DNA of 16,992 bases from DASYHS01 sp035998295 (GCF_035998295.1 NZ_DASYHS010000059.1:1-16992); one strand, 5' to 3'; shown: positions 6,536-13,573, numbered from the stretch's first letter. The notes: generated by a model not told the origin, from the letters alone. Made by a program: numbers and translations.

Positions 6536-7572
6536 TGCCGGACAGGGACATCGAGGCGTTCCTGGACTTCCTGCAGGAGCCCGTGTTCATCGTGACGTCC
6601 GCGGCCGCGGTCCTGCGCGCGAACGCCGCGGCGAAGCGGCTCCTCGGCGCCGACCCGACCGGGCGGAACCTGACGGAGCTGATCACATCTCCCGCCGAGG
6701 AGCTGCGCGCCTATCTGCGGCGCTGCTCCGGCACCGCGGCGCCGCTGGTCGGCGCGCTCACGCTCGCCCTGCCCGACGGCACGGGCGCGAGGCTGCGCAC
6801 CCACGGCGCACGGCTGCCCGGCCCGCCTTCGGGGCCGGTCCGGCTCGCCCTGCGCGGCACCCCGGTGCAGGCCGACGAGTTCTCGGTGCTGGCGAGGAAG
6901 GTGCGGGAACTGAACGCCGAGATCCACGAGCGCCGGCGCACCCAGGCGGCGCTGGAGGAGACGCTCGACGACAACCGGGTGCTGATGCGCGAGCTGCACC
7001 ACCGGGTCAGGAACAACATCCAGCTGATGCTGGGCCTGTTCTCGGCGGCGAAGCGCGACACGGCCTCGCCGGAGGCGCAGCAGATCCTGGAGCAGGCGCG
7101 GCAGCGGCTGCTGTCGATCGGCGCGGTGCAGCAGCTGATGTACCAGTCGCAGGACATGCGCGCGGTTCCGGCCGGGTCCTTCCTCGCGGCGCTGTGCGAG
7201 GCGATGGGGGCGACGCTCGGCCCCGGCGTCCGGGTCGAGGTCGCGGCGTCCGAGGACGAGCTGTCCAACGACCACGCCTTCCCGCTGGCGCTGATCCTCA
7301 ACGAGCTGCTGACCAACGCGGCCAAGCACGGGCTGCGGGACGGGCGCGGCACCGTCCGGGTCGCGCTCCGGCGCGAGGGCCCCGAATTCGTGCTGGTCGT
7401 CCACGACGACGGGCCCGGCTTCATCGCCGGCCCCGAGCGCCGGTCCTCGGGCCTCGGCCTCGTGCGCGGGCTGTGCCGGCAGATCGGCGGGGCGGTGGAG
7501 ATCGAGAACGACGGCGGCGCGCGCTGCACGATCCGCTTCTCGGCCGGCGCGCGGCAGGAGGACGCCTCGTGA
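6535..7572 (+). CDS. HisKA_2/HWE-type sensor histidine kinase
   Basis: A 345-residue soluble kinase. Residues 5-110 resemble a PAS domain (LDFLQEPVFIVTSAAAVLRANAAAKRLLG is a typical PAS opening), followed by a coiled linker (about 115-145). The phosphorylation helix is LMRELHHRVRNNIQLMLGLF, with His155 or His156; HHRVxNN is the mark of the HisKA_2 family. The ATP-binding domain shows the N box (ILNELLTNAAKHG, Asn256 and Asn261), the G1 box DDGPGF (292-296) and the G2 box SSGLGL (304-309). No membrane segment is present, so the signal is cytoplasmic or comes from a partner protein. The gene overlaps the MetOD1 gene by 1 bp and the response-regulator gene by 4 bp. It should phosphorylate the receiver protein encoded next. 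The in-frame residues upstream of the ATG belong to another gene's frame. Confidence 0.93.
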   Translation: MPDRDIEAFLDFLQEPVFIVTSAAAVLRANAAAKRLLGADPTGRNLTELITSPAEELRAYLRRCSGTAAPLVGALTLALPDGTGARLRTHGARLPGPPSGPVRLALRGTPVQADEFSVLARKVRELNAEIHERRRTQAALEETLDDNRVLMRELHHRVRNNIQLMLGLFSAAKRDTASPEAQQILEQARQRLLSIGAVQQLMYQSQDMRAVPAGSFLAALCEAMGATLGPGVRVEVAASEDELSNDHAFPLALILNELLTNAAKHGLRDGRGTVRVALRREGPEFVLVVHDDGPGFIAGPERRSSGLGLVRGLCRQIGGAVEIENDGGARCTIRFSAGARQEDAS

Positions 7573-8030
7573 GCGCGCTGATCCTGATCGCGTCCGGCGA
7601 CGAGACCCACAGGAGCGGCGAGCCGCCCTCGGCCGATCCGGCCGCCCGGCGCACGCCCGGGACGGCCAAGGTGCTGGTCGTCGAGGACGAGTGGTTCATC
7701 TCGATGGAGATCGAGACGACCCTGGAAGACGCCGGCTACACGGTCGTCGGCGTCGCGGTCAACGCGGACGAGGCCGTGCGCATGGCGGAGATGTACCGGC
7801 CGGACCTGGTGCTGATGGACATACGGCTCCAGGGCGGCAGCGACGGGATCGCGGCGGCGACCGAGATCGGCCGCCGTTTCGGCCCGCGCTGCCTGTTCGT
7901 CTCCGCGCATTCCGACCCGGACACCAAGGAGCGGGGGCAGGTGGCGAACCCGCTGGGCTGGCTGCCCAAGCCGTTCTCCGCCCACCAACTGGTCCTTGCG
8001 GTCGAGGCCGCGCTGCGCGGCCGCCGGTAG
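7569..8030 (+). CDS. Stand-alone receiver-domain response regulator
   Basis: A 153-residue protein starting at a GTG that overlaps the kinase stop by 4 bp (GTGA). After a disordered-looking leader of about 33 residues there is one receiver domain: the acidic pair in VLVVEDEW, the phospho-acceptor Asp84 in LVLMDIRL, the Ser of LFVSAHSD and Lys134 in WLPKPF. No output domain follows; the protein ends about 19 residues after the lysine. Single-domain receivers paired with HisKA_2/HWE kinases act by protein contact or as phosphate-relay steps. The neighbours suggest the MetOD1 protein could be upstream input or downstream partner; the sequence does not say which. It is not PhyR-like, because no sigma-like domain is present. 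Confidence 0.92.
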   Translation: MSALILIASGDETHRSGEPPSADPAARRTPGTAKVLVVEDEWFISMEIETTLEDAGYTVVGVAVNADEAVRMAEMYRPDLVLMDIRLQGGSDGIAAATEIGRRFGPRCLFVSAHSDPDTKERGQVANPLGWLPKPFSAHQLVLAVEAALRGRR

Positions 8031-8044
8031 ACCGATTTTTCTGC

Positions 8045-8067
8045 CGCCCCGGGGAATAGGCGGGGCG
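8045..8067 (+). terminator. Possible terminator hairpin after the response regulator gene
   Basis: CGCCCCG (8045-8051) and CGGGGCG (8061-8067) form a 7-bp GC stem with a 9-base loop, 15 bases after the stop codon. A T5 run lies before the stem and only a mixed pyrimidine stretch after it, so efficiency as an intrinsic terminator is doubtful. Confidence 0.35.
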
Positions 8068-8095
8068 CCCCGTTCGTCTCTTCCTGGACCGCGCC

Positions 8096-8157
8096 CGCAG
8101 GCGCGGAAGGCCACGCGCGCCGCAGGCGCGAAAGGTCGAGAGGCGCGCCGCAGGCGC
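8096..8157 (+). repeat. Three short direct repeats, each able to fold as a mini-hairpin, in the sorA leader
   Basis: CGCAGGCGC occurs at 8096-8104, 8121-8129 and 8149-8157. The last two copies extend leftward to a perfect 15-bp repeat (8115-8129 and 8143-8157, period 28). In those copies GCGCC-GCA-GGCGC can form a 5-bp stem with a 3-base loop. The third copy ends just before the GGGAGG ribosome-binding site of the molybdoenzyme gene. Function unknown; a regulator site or an RNA structure both fit. Confidence 0.6.
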
Positions 8158-8176
8158 ATAGGGAGGAACACAGACG

Positions 8177-9373
8177 ATGCACAATGCAGTCCTTCACCGC
8201 CGGCACTTCATCATCGGCGCCGCCGGAACGGCGGGCGCGGTGGCGACGGTCGGCATGGCCGGCCCGGGGTCCGTGGCCCTGGCGCAGGACGCCAAGCCCC
8301 TGCCGGACTACGTCGCGTGGAAGGACGCCGACGCCGTCATCGTGCACAGCAACAACACGCTGGAGATGAAGCGCGGCCAGGGCGGGACCAGCGGGATCAC
8401 GCCCGCCGACCAGCTCTACATCCGCAACAACGTGACGGCGCCGGGCGAGGAGATCGTCGCCGACCCCGACGCCTGGTCGGTGTCGGTCGAGGGCGTGCGC
8501 AACCCGCGCGGCATGACGGTCGGGGAGCTCAAGAAGCTCGGCGTCGACACGGTCGCCGCGGTGCTGCAATGCTCGGGCAACGGCCGCGCCTTCTTCGACC
8601 ACGAGGCCAGCGGCACGCAGTGGACGGTGGGCGCCGCCGGCAACGTGCTGTGGAGCGGCGTGCCGGTGCGCGTCGTGGTCGAGGAGCTGGGCGGCCTCGC
8701 GGACGGCGCCAAATTCATGACCGGCACCGGCGGCGAAACGATCCCGGAAGGCATCGATCCCAAGACGGTGATGGTCGAGCGCTCGGTCCCCGTGGAGGCG
8801 ATGGAGAACGCCATCCTCGCCTGGGAGATGAACGGCGCGCCGGTCCCGCTGGCCCATGGCGGCCCGCTGCGCCTGGTCATCCCCGGCTATTTCGGCGTCA
8901 ACAACGTCAAGTACATCAAGACGCTGGCCTTCACCGAGCAGGAGAGCGACGCCAAGATCCAGCAGTCCGGCTACCGGGTCCGCCCGGTCGGCGTGAAGGG
9001 TGCTCCGGACCAGCCGTCGATGTGGGAGATGGGGGTCAAGTCCTGGGTGACGCACCCGCTGATGGAGGCGGGCACGGGACGGGTCCAGATCCACGGCGTC
9101 GCGTTCGGCGGCACCAACCCCGTGGAGAAGGTCGAGGTCTCGACCGACGGCGGGCAGAGCTGGCAGGAGGCGCGCTTCATCGGCCCGGACCTCGGCCGCT
9201 ACGCCTGGCGCCCCTTCGTGCTGGCGGCGGAGCTGGCCCCCGGCACGCATACGATCGCCAGCCGCGCGACCGACAGCCAGGGCAACGCCCAGCCCGAGGA
9301 GTTCGAGCCGAACGAGCGCGGCTACGGCCACAACGGCTGGCGCGACCACGCCGTCGACGTGACGGTCGGCTGA
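8177..9373 (+). CDS. sorA: Sulfite-oxidase-family molybdopterin protein (sulfite dehydrogenase SorA-like)
   Basis: A 398-residue protein. It starts with a twin-arginine signal (HRRHFIIGAAG, Arg8-Arg9) and an ALA cleavage site near residue 36, so the folded enzyme with its molybdenum cofactor is exported to the periplasm. The sulfite-oxidase fold is visible: LQCSGNGR holds the molybdenum-ligating Cys132, and GVPVRVVVEEL, PVPLAHGGPLRLVIPGYFGVNNVKYI and the C-terminal immunoglobulin-like domain (QIHGVAFGG...VEVSTDGGQSW...HTIASRATDSQGNAQP) follow in family order. There is no haem b5 domain. A small c-type cytochrome gene follows, which is the SorAB layout: sulfite plus water to sulfate, with electrons passed to cytochrome c. 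Other family members (SoxC, general sulfite-oxidase-like oxidoreductases) are possible; no sox genes are in the window. GGGAGG lies a few bases upstream of the ATG. Confidence 0.87.
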   Translation: MHNAVLHRRHFIIGAAGTAGAVATVGMAGPGSVALAQDAKPLPDYVAWKDADAVIVHSNNTLEMKRGQGGTSGITPADQLYIRNNVTAPGEEIVADPDAWSVSVEGVRNPRGMTVGELKKLGVDTVAAVLQCSGNGRAFFDHEASGTQWTVGAAGNVLWSGVPVRVVVEELGGLADGAKFMTGTGGETIPEGIDPKTVMVERSVPVEAMENAILAWEMNGAPVPLAHGGPLRLVIPGYFGVNNVKYIKTLAFTEQESDAKIQQSGYRVRPVGVKGAPDQPSMWEMGVKSWVTHPLMEAGTGRVQIHGVAFGGTNPVEKVEVSTDGGQSWQEARFIGPDLGRYAWRPFVLAAELAPGTHTIASRATDSQGNAQPEEFEPNERGYGHNGWRDHAVDVTVG

Positions 9374-9382
9374 GCACGGCCT

Positions 9383-9411
9383 GCGGCCCCGCCCGGCACG
9401 GGCGGGGCCGC
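9383..9411 (+). terminator. Strong GC hairpin between sorA-like and sorB-like genes
   Basis: A perfect 12-bp stem (9383-9394 and 9400-9411) with a 5-base loop lies 9 bases after the sorA-like stop, followed by a pyrimidine-rich stretch (CCCTTCTTCCC) instead of a T run. It may lower readthrough into the cytochrome gene or protect the upstream mRNA end. Confidence 0.5.
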
Positions 9412-9441
9412 CCCTTCTTCCCGTTCGAGATGGAACCGACC

Positions 9442-9807
9442 ATGCCGCATCCTTCGCGGGCGCGACGCCTTCGCGCCCGTACGGCGCCTGCCGCCCTGCC
9501 TGTACTCGCCCTGGCCGCCCTGGCCCTCGCCGCCTCCTTCGCGCTCCCGGCCCGGGCGGCCGACGCCGAGCCCGGCCGGCAGCTTTTCACCGCCGAGGCG
9601 ATGCCGCCCTGCGCGCTGTGCCACACGCTGGCCGACGCCGAGGCGACGGGGACCGTGGGCCCGAGCCTCGACGATCTGAAGCCGAGCGCGGACCAGGTCC
9701 GCGCCGCGGTCACCCGCGGGGTCGGCGTGATGCCCCCCTACGAGGACTTGAGCACGGAACAGGTCGACGCGCTCGCCGCCTATGTCTCGGGGGTGGCGGG
9801 CCGGTAG
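9442..9807 (+). CDS. sorB: Small periplasmic c-type cytochrome (SorB-like)
   Basis: A 121-residue precursor with an Arg-rich start, a long hydrophobic core and cleavage near ARAA (residue 40), leaving a mature monohaem cytochrome of about 80 residues. The haem motif is CALCH (Cys57, Cys60, His61) and the distal ligand is probably Met97 in GVMPPY, typical of class I cytochromes c. Its place directly after a sulfite-oxidase-family gene and its size match SorB, the electron-accepting subunit of sulfite dehydrogenase, and this is the basis for the symbol. The start is uncertain: an in-frame ATG at 9430 would add four residues. The 9442 ATG is preferred because GGAA lies 6 bases upstream, while the other has no ribosome-binding site. 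It could also be a free cytochrome c that accepts electrons from SorA. Confidence 0.85.
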   Translation: MPHPSRARRLRARTAPAALPVLALAALALAASFALPARAADAEPGRQLFTAEAMPPCALCHTLADAEATGTVGPSLDDLKPSADQVRAAVTRGVGVMPPYEDLSTEQVDALAAYVSGVAGR

Positions 9808-9895
9808 CGGGCGGGCGATAGCGGGCGGGTCGCTTCGAACAATCTTCCCGGCCGAGCGTTGAGGGGGTCCCCCCGCCCGGTCACGGAGACGGCCG

Positions 9896-11221
9896 ATGTT
9901 CGCGCGGCTCAGAACGCTCTGGGAGATGGTCCGCACCGGCCTGTGGTTCGTTCCCGGGCTGCTGGCGGCGGGTGCCGCCCTGCTCGCCTGGGCCGCGCTG
10001 TCGTTCGAGATCGACCTGACGGGCGACGGCGAGACGGTCTGGTGGCTGCACAGCGGCGACGCCGAGGACGCCGCGGAGCTGCTGTCGAGCCTGCTCACCT
10101 CGATGATCACGATGGCGACGCTCGCGCTGTCGATCACGATGGTGGTGCTGACGCTGGCGGCCGGCCAGCTCGGGCCGCGGCTGATCCGCAGCTTCATGGC
10201 CGACCGGCGCACGCAGCTTATGCTGGGCTTCTTCCTGGCCACGATCGTCTACCTCATCCTGGTGCTGCGCGCCATCAACGAGCTGGGCGGAGAGGCGGGC
10301 GGGACGGGCGGGACGAGCGGCGTTTCCCACCTCGCCGTCACGATCGGCACCGTCCTGGTGCTGGTATGCATATTCCTGCTGCTGTTCTTCGTCCATCACC
10401 TCGCGCGCTCCATCATCGCCGACACCGTGGTCGAGCGCGTCGGGCGCGACCTGGACGCGGCGATCACGGCCATGCTTCCGGACGCGGACGGCGCCGGGGA
10501 GCATCCCGCCCTGCCGCCTTCCCTGCCGGAAGGCGGCGCCGGGTTCGGGCTGGAACGGGGCGGCTACGTCCAGGCGGTGGACCATACCGGGCTGGCGGAG
10601 TGCGCCCGCAAGGCCGGCGCGATCATCGAGCTGGGGTTCCGGCCGGGACAGCACCTCCTGCCGTCGGGGCGGCACGGCCGGGTCCATCCCGCCTCGGCGC
10701 TGGGGGGCGACCTGCGGGCCGCCATCGCGGACCACGTCGTCCTCGGCAGCCAGCGCGCCGCCGGCCAGGACCTCGAATTCTCGGTCAGGCAGCTCGTCGA
10801 GATCGCGCTGAGGGCGCTGTCGCCGGGCATCAACGACCCGTTCACCGCCGTGGCCGTCATCGACCGCCTGGGCCTGTCGCTGGCCCGCGCGATGCGGCGC
10901 GGCGCGGCCGCGAACGCCTGGCGCGACCGGGACGGCATCGTGCGGGTGACCGGCCCGTCGACGAGCTTCCGCGGCCTCGTCGACGTCGCCTTCAACCAGA
11001 TCCGGCAGACCGGCGAGGGCAAGCCCGCGATCCTGATCCGCCTGATGGCGATCCTCGCCCATCTGGCCGAGCAGACGCGGCACGACGAGCACCGGCGCGT
11101 CCTGGCCGACCATGTCGGCCTGGTCGGCGCCGCGGGCCGCCGCTCGATCGAGGAGCCGTACGACATGGCGGCGCTGGAGGAGCAGCGGGTGGCGGCACTC
11201 TCCGGGCTGCGGGAGGGCTGA
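9896..11221 (+). CDS. DUF2254 family membrane protein
   Basis: A 441-residue integral membrane protein. Four membrane segments are predicted at about residues 16-36, 67-88, 108-126 and 146-168, followed by a soluble C-terminal region of about 270 residues. The family signature is the WWLHSGDAEDAAELLSSLLTSMITMATLALSITMVVLTLAAGQLGPRLIRSFMADRRTQLMLGFFLATIVYLILVLR block (residues 49-125), and the later segment ALRALSPGINDPFTAV is also typical. The function of DUF2254 proteins is not established. It starts 88 bp after the cytochrome gene, behind a GGAG site, and may be transcribed with it or from its own promoter; the gap holds a duplicated TAGCGGGCGGG (9805-9815 and 9819-9829), the first copy covering the cytochrome stop. 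Its stop lies 4 bp from the stop of the convergent minus-strand gene. Confidence 0.92.
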   Translation: MFARLRTLWEMVRTGLWFVPGLLAAGAALLAWAALSFEIDLTGDGETVWWLHSGDAEDAAELLSSLLTSMITMATLALSITMVVLTLAAGQLGPRLIRSFMADRRTQLMLGFFLATIVYLILVLRAINELGGEAGGTGGTSGVSHLAVTIGTVLVLVCIFLLLFFVHHLARSIIADTVVERVGRDLDAAITAMLPDADGAGEHPALPPSLPEGGAGFGLERGGYVQAVDHTGLAECARKAGAIIELGFRPGQHLLPSGRHGRVHPASALGGDLRAAIADHVVLGSQRAAGQDLEFSVRQLVEIALRALSPGINDPFTAVAVIDRLGLSLARAMRRGAAANAWRDRDGIVRVTGPSTSFRGLVDVAFNQIRQTGEGKPAILIRLMAILAHLAEQTRHDEHRRVLADHVGLVGAAGRRSIEEPYDMAALEEQRVAALSGLREG

Positions 11222-11225
11222 GAGG

Positions 11226-11495
11226 CTATCGGGTCGGGCCGGCCCCGGCCGTCTCCTCCAGCAGCTCCCTGAACGGCCGCCCGCGGGTCCCCTCCTGCTC
11301 GGTCAGGAGCAGCGCGAAGTCCACGCCGTCCAGGCCCGGCGTGTGCAGGACCTCGGCGATGCGGAAGGTAAAGAGCGTTCCGCGGTCCTCGAACTGGACG
11401 CCGTCGCCGGCCCGGGGAGGCAGGCGCAGCTCCTTGTCGCTCCAGACCGGTTTCTCGCCGTCGCGTACCAGCAGGCAGCGGCATCGGATGCTCAT
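11226..11495 (-). CDS. Small protein of unknown function (89 aa)
   Basis: I do not recognise a family. The 89-residue protein starts MSIRCRCLLVRDGEKPVW, behind a good GGAGAG ribosome-binding site 8 bases upstream; a start further upstream at 11639 would overlap the preceding small gene in another frame and is unlikely. The sequence reads as a small beta-rich domain (RLPPRAGDGVQFEDRGTLFTFRIAEVLHTP, then DGVDFALLLTEQEG) with a helical C-terminal tail. No signal peptide or membrane segment is present. It follows a 36-residue membrane peptide gene after 14 bp on the same strand, so the two probably share a transcript, and it is convergent with the DUF2254 gene 4 bp away. Confidence 0.72.
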   Translation of the reverse strand: MSIRCRCLLVRDGEKPVWSDKELRLPPRAGDGVQFEDRGTLFTFRIAEVLHTPGLDGVDFALLLTEQEGTRGRPFRELLEETAGAGPTR

Positions 11496-11509
11496 GGCGG
11501 TTCTCTCCG

Positions 11510-11620
11510 TTACAGCAGGCCGAAGAAGGCGAGCAGCGCCAGGGTCAGCAGGAGCGAGACGAGGATCGACCCCGCGCAGCCCAGCCGGTTGCTGAAGAAG
11601 AAGAACAAGGGCGCCCCCAT
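11510..11620 (-). CDS. 36-residue hydrophobic membrane peptide
   Basis: A very short gene, ATG to TAA, whose translation is MGAPLFFFFSNRLGCAGSIL followed by VSLLLTLALLAFFGLL. After a Phe-rich start and a polar SNRLG turn it forms one membrane helix of about 20 residues (roughly 16-36). An AGGA ribosome-binding site is 6 bases upstream. I recall similar Phe-rich short peptides with an FFFFSNRLGC start annotated as hypothetical proteins in many bacteria, which supports a real gene. The downstream 89-residue gene follows after 14 bp, suggesting co-expression. The start codon lies within an inverted repeat (11616-11625 with 11673-11682) that could hide it in the mRNA. The function is unknown. Confidence 0.7.
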   Translation of the reverse strand: MGAPLFFFFSNRLGCAGSILVSLLLTLALLAFFGLL

Positions 11621-11682
11621 ATCGGTCCTGCGCTACCAATGGCGCGCAGCGGCATCCGTTCCGACGGGGACGCCGATATGGG
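11616..11682 (-). promoter_or_regulatory. Structured leader: nested inverted repeats enclosing a start codon
   Basis: CCCATATCGG (11616-11625) and CCGATATGGG (11673-11682) form a perfect 10-bp inverted repeat with a 47-base interior. Inside it, CTGCGC (11628-11633) and GCGCAG (11644-11649) form a second stem. On the minus-strand transcript the 3' outer arm contains the ATG of the 36-residue peptide, and its AGGA site sits between the two stems. Folding would reduce initiation. It could instead be a protein-binding dyad. Confidence 0.4.
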
Positions 11683-11711
11683 CGTGAACGGGACGGCCTG
11701 ATCGCGCGTCT

Positions 11712-12242
11712 TCAACCCGGAACGTAGGTCAGCCTGATCACCTGCCCGTCGATCAGGTCGCTGCCGACGAGGCGGAGCGGCGAGCGTGGTCCGGCGAAAT
11801 ATGGCTTGCCGGCACCAAGCACGACGGGGTGCAGGTAGATGCGATACTCATCGATCAGCCCAAGCTCGGTGAGGCTTCGCGCCAGGGTCGGGCCGGCAAC
11901 TTCGATCTCGCCGTCGCGCTCGGCCTTGAGCCTGCGGATCGCGGCCTCGAGATCATCCTCGACGAGGCTGGCGTTGGGGCCGACCGACTTCAAGGAGCGT
12001 GAAACGACCCATTTGTGCTGGTTCCGCCACGCCGCCGCGAAGGCGTGTTCGTCCGCTTTCCATTCGGGGTGGTCGTCGTCCCAGTAGCGCATGATCTCGT
12101 ACATGTGCCGACCGTACACGCTGCCCGCCTGCCCTCGGGCCTCCTCGATGAAGTGGCGGAACAGCGCAGGGCTCGGCCCGAACGCCATATGATCGACGAA
12201 GCCGTCCAGCGACTGGTTCATTCCGAACACGAGCTTCGCCAT
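11712..12242 (-). CDS. RibD C-terminal/dihydrofolate-reductase-like family protein
   Basis: A 176-residue cytoplasmic protein of the RibD_C superfamily, of normal length. Visible features are the opening strand AKLVFGMNQSLDGFVD, the SVYGRHMYEIMRYW helix that matches the G-R-x-T/M-Y-E motif, the VVSRSLK strand, LEAAIRRLKAERDGEIEVAGPTLARSLTELGLIDEYRIYLHPVVLGAGKPYF, and the closing VIRLTYVPG strand. Family members bind NADPH and reduce pterin- or pyrimidine-like substrates; the stand-alone copies common in bacteria mostly have no known substrate, so it should not be taken for the essential FolA. GGAGAG lies about 8 bases upstream of the ATG. It stands alone on its strand, with 144 bp to the GYD-domain gene in which I see no further feature. 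Confidence 0.92.
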   Translation of the reverse strand: MAKLVFGMNQSLDGFVDHMAFGPSPALFRHFIEEARGQAGSVYGRHMYEIMRYWDDDHPEWKADEHAFAAAWRNQHKWVVSRSLKSVGPNASLVEDDLEAAIRRLKAERDGEIEVAGPTLARSLTELGLIDEYRIYLHPVVLGAGKPYFAGPRSPLRLVGSDLIDGQVIRLTYVPG

Positions 12243-12386
12243 GGCACCACTCTCCGGCTGAGGTCCTTCAGGATAGCGTCAGCGCAGGTCCGCTTTCCAC
12301 TCCCCTCCGCCGCTTCGGCCTCCTCGCGCGCGCTCCCAAAAGCCGTCAGTCCGCTTGGGGAGCCGCCTTCGCCGGATGGTTACGGT

Positions 12387-12755
12387 TCATCCCGGCGGGA
12401 CGGGCTCCTGTTCCTGGCCGTCCGGCCCCTCCTCTCCCGGTGCCCGATACGTGATCGAGGAGGCCTTCCGAAGGGCATCGAGCGTCTCGTCGACGGTCAG
12501 CAGGGCCGTCGTCTGGATGGAGCTCAGCGCTCCGCCGGCGCCGATCGCGATCGCCGTGGCCGCCATCGAGACGTTGTCCGGAGCCTCCCACAGATTGTAG
12601 GCGTCATGATCGCCGAAGGCGTACCAGAAGCCGTGCAGCTTTCCGCCGACGGCCTCGATGTACTGCCTGGCTGCCGCACGGCGGTCCTCGGGCTTCTTGA
12701 TGAGCCTTGCCCAGGTCTCCGGCGTGTAGCTGAACCGCGTCAGGTATAACGGCAT
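12387..12755 (-). CDS. GYD domain-containing protein
   Basis: A 122-residue protein with a ferredoxin-like GYD domain: the start LYLTRFSYTPETWARLIKKPEDR, the strand GGKLHGFWYAFGDHDAYNLWEAPDNVSMAATAIAIGAGGAL, and SIQTTALLTVDETLDALRKA are all in family order. The G-x-D motif itself reads GDHDAYNLWEAPD. The family is widespread and uncharacterised; its fold resembles small dimeric alpha-beta barrel proteins. The C-terminus is a Pro/Glu/Gly-rich tail. A strong GGAGGAGG-type ribosome-binding site precedes the ATG. The 155 bp between this gene and the LysE gene hold nothing I can identify. Confidence 0.92.
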   Translation of the reverse strand: MPLYLTRFSYTPETWARLIKKPEDRRAAARQYIEAVGGKLHGFWYAFGDHDAYNLWEAPDNVSMAATAIAIGAGGALSSIQTTALLTVDETLDALRKASSITYRAPGEEGPDGQEQEPVPPG

Positions 12756-12910
12756 CGGTTCCTCCTCCGTCGCGTTCGCCCCGCCGGCGGTCTGGACATG
12801 CCGGACCGGACGGCTCCAGCGTGCTCTTCAGGACTGGGCGCCGCAATGACGCCGAAGGCCATGACCGCCGGAGCAGCAGGCGGAGCGGACGCCGCCGGCG
12901 GCACCCCGCC

Positions 12911-13522
12911 TCAGCCCAGCCACATCGGGACGATGGACAGGAACAGCAGAAGGCCCAGCACGGCGTTGACCGCCCGCCACTGCCGCTCCGTCCGCAAGGC
13001 CCGGGCGAGCAGGAACCCGCCCACGCACCACAGCGACAGCGACGCGACCGCCGCCGCGCCGAACGTCGCGCCGAGCAGCAGGGCCAGGTGCAGCGGATCG
13101 GCCGCCAGGGCCGCGAACGAGGTCGCCGCCCCGAGCGCCATCGCCCAGCCCTTGGGGTTGAGCCAGAGCAGGAGGAGGCCCGCCCAGAAGCCCGTCGGCG
13201 CCGCGGCGGCATCCGATGGCGCCCGGGACCCCGCCTGGGGCGACCCGCTCGTGCCGATGGTCCAGGCCAGCCACGACAGATAGGCGGAGCCGAGCAGCTT
13301 CATCGCGAGCTGGAGGACGGGAGCGGCCTGCAGGAGCGTCGCGAGGCCGGCGGACGCCGCCGCCGCCAGCGAGGCGAGGCCGAAGGCGATGCCGGCGAGC
13401 AGGGGTATGCTGCGCCGGAACCCGAACCGGGCGCCCGAAGCGGTCGCCAGCGTCGTGGCGCCGCCCGGCGTCAGCGTCGCCACCACTGCGAACAGCACGA
13501 GCGCCAGGAACATCTCCGGCAT
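12911..13522 (-). CDS. LysE-family translocator (amino acid exporter type)
   Basis: A 203-residue inner-membrane protein. Hydrophobic helices run through the whole length (about residues 5-25, 35-60, 65-85, 110-135, 145-170 and 180-200). The N-terminal LFAVVATLTPGGATTLATASGARFGFRRSIPLLAGIAFGLA is the LysE/RhtB signature, with TPGG in place of the usual TPGP, and FWAGLLLLWLNPKGWAMALGA gives the second one (NPK). Family members export amino acids or derivatives; the substrate here is unknown. The ATG at 13522 is chosen over one eight codons upstream because GGAGGGG precedes it. The LysR gene diverges 111 bp away, the usual layout for a LysR regulator and the exporter it controls. The GYD and LysE genes face the same way, but a gap of 155 bp separates them. 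Confidence 0.92.
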   Translation of the reverse strand: MPEMFLALVLFAVVATLTPGGATTLATASGARFGFRRSIPLLAGIAFGLASLAAAASAGLATLLQAAPVLQLAMKLLGSAYLSWLAWTIGTSGSPQAGSRAPSDAAAAPTGFWAGLLLLWLNPKGWAMALGAATSFAALAADPLHLALLLGATFGAAAVASLSLWCVGGFLLARALRTERQWRAVNAVLGLLLFLSIVPMWLG

Positions 13523-13573
13523 GGTCCCCTCCCCTTCCGATTGCAACCGGGTGCAGGGAGGATCACGCGCGGA

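Noticed and set aside
4638..8030. General stress response locus (ECF sigma with HWE-type kinase and regulator)
   Set aside because: There is no PhyR-type regulator with a sigma-like domain and no NepR; the sigma factor instead has a membrane anti-sigma partner.
8096..8157. CRISPR-like repeats
   Set aside because: The repeats are 9-15 bp and uneven, with three copies and no cas genes nearby.
7736..9349. Long minus-strand open frame opposite the sorA-like gene
   Set aside because: His/Arg/Ala-rich shadow translation in a GC-rich region; the plus strand carries a clear molybdoenzyme.
11496..11639. Longer 137-residue version of the 89-residue minus-strand protein
   Set aside because: The extra N-terminal part overlaps the 36-residue peptide gene in another frame and lacks a ribosome-binding site, whereas the internal ATG has a good one.
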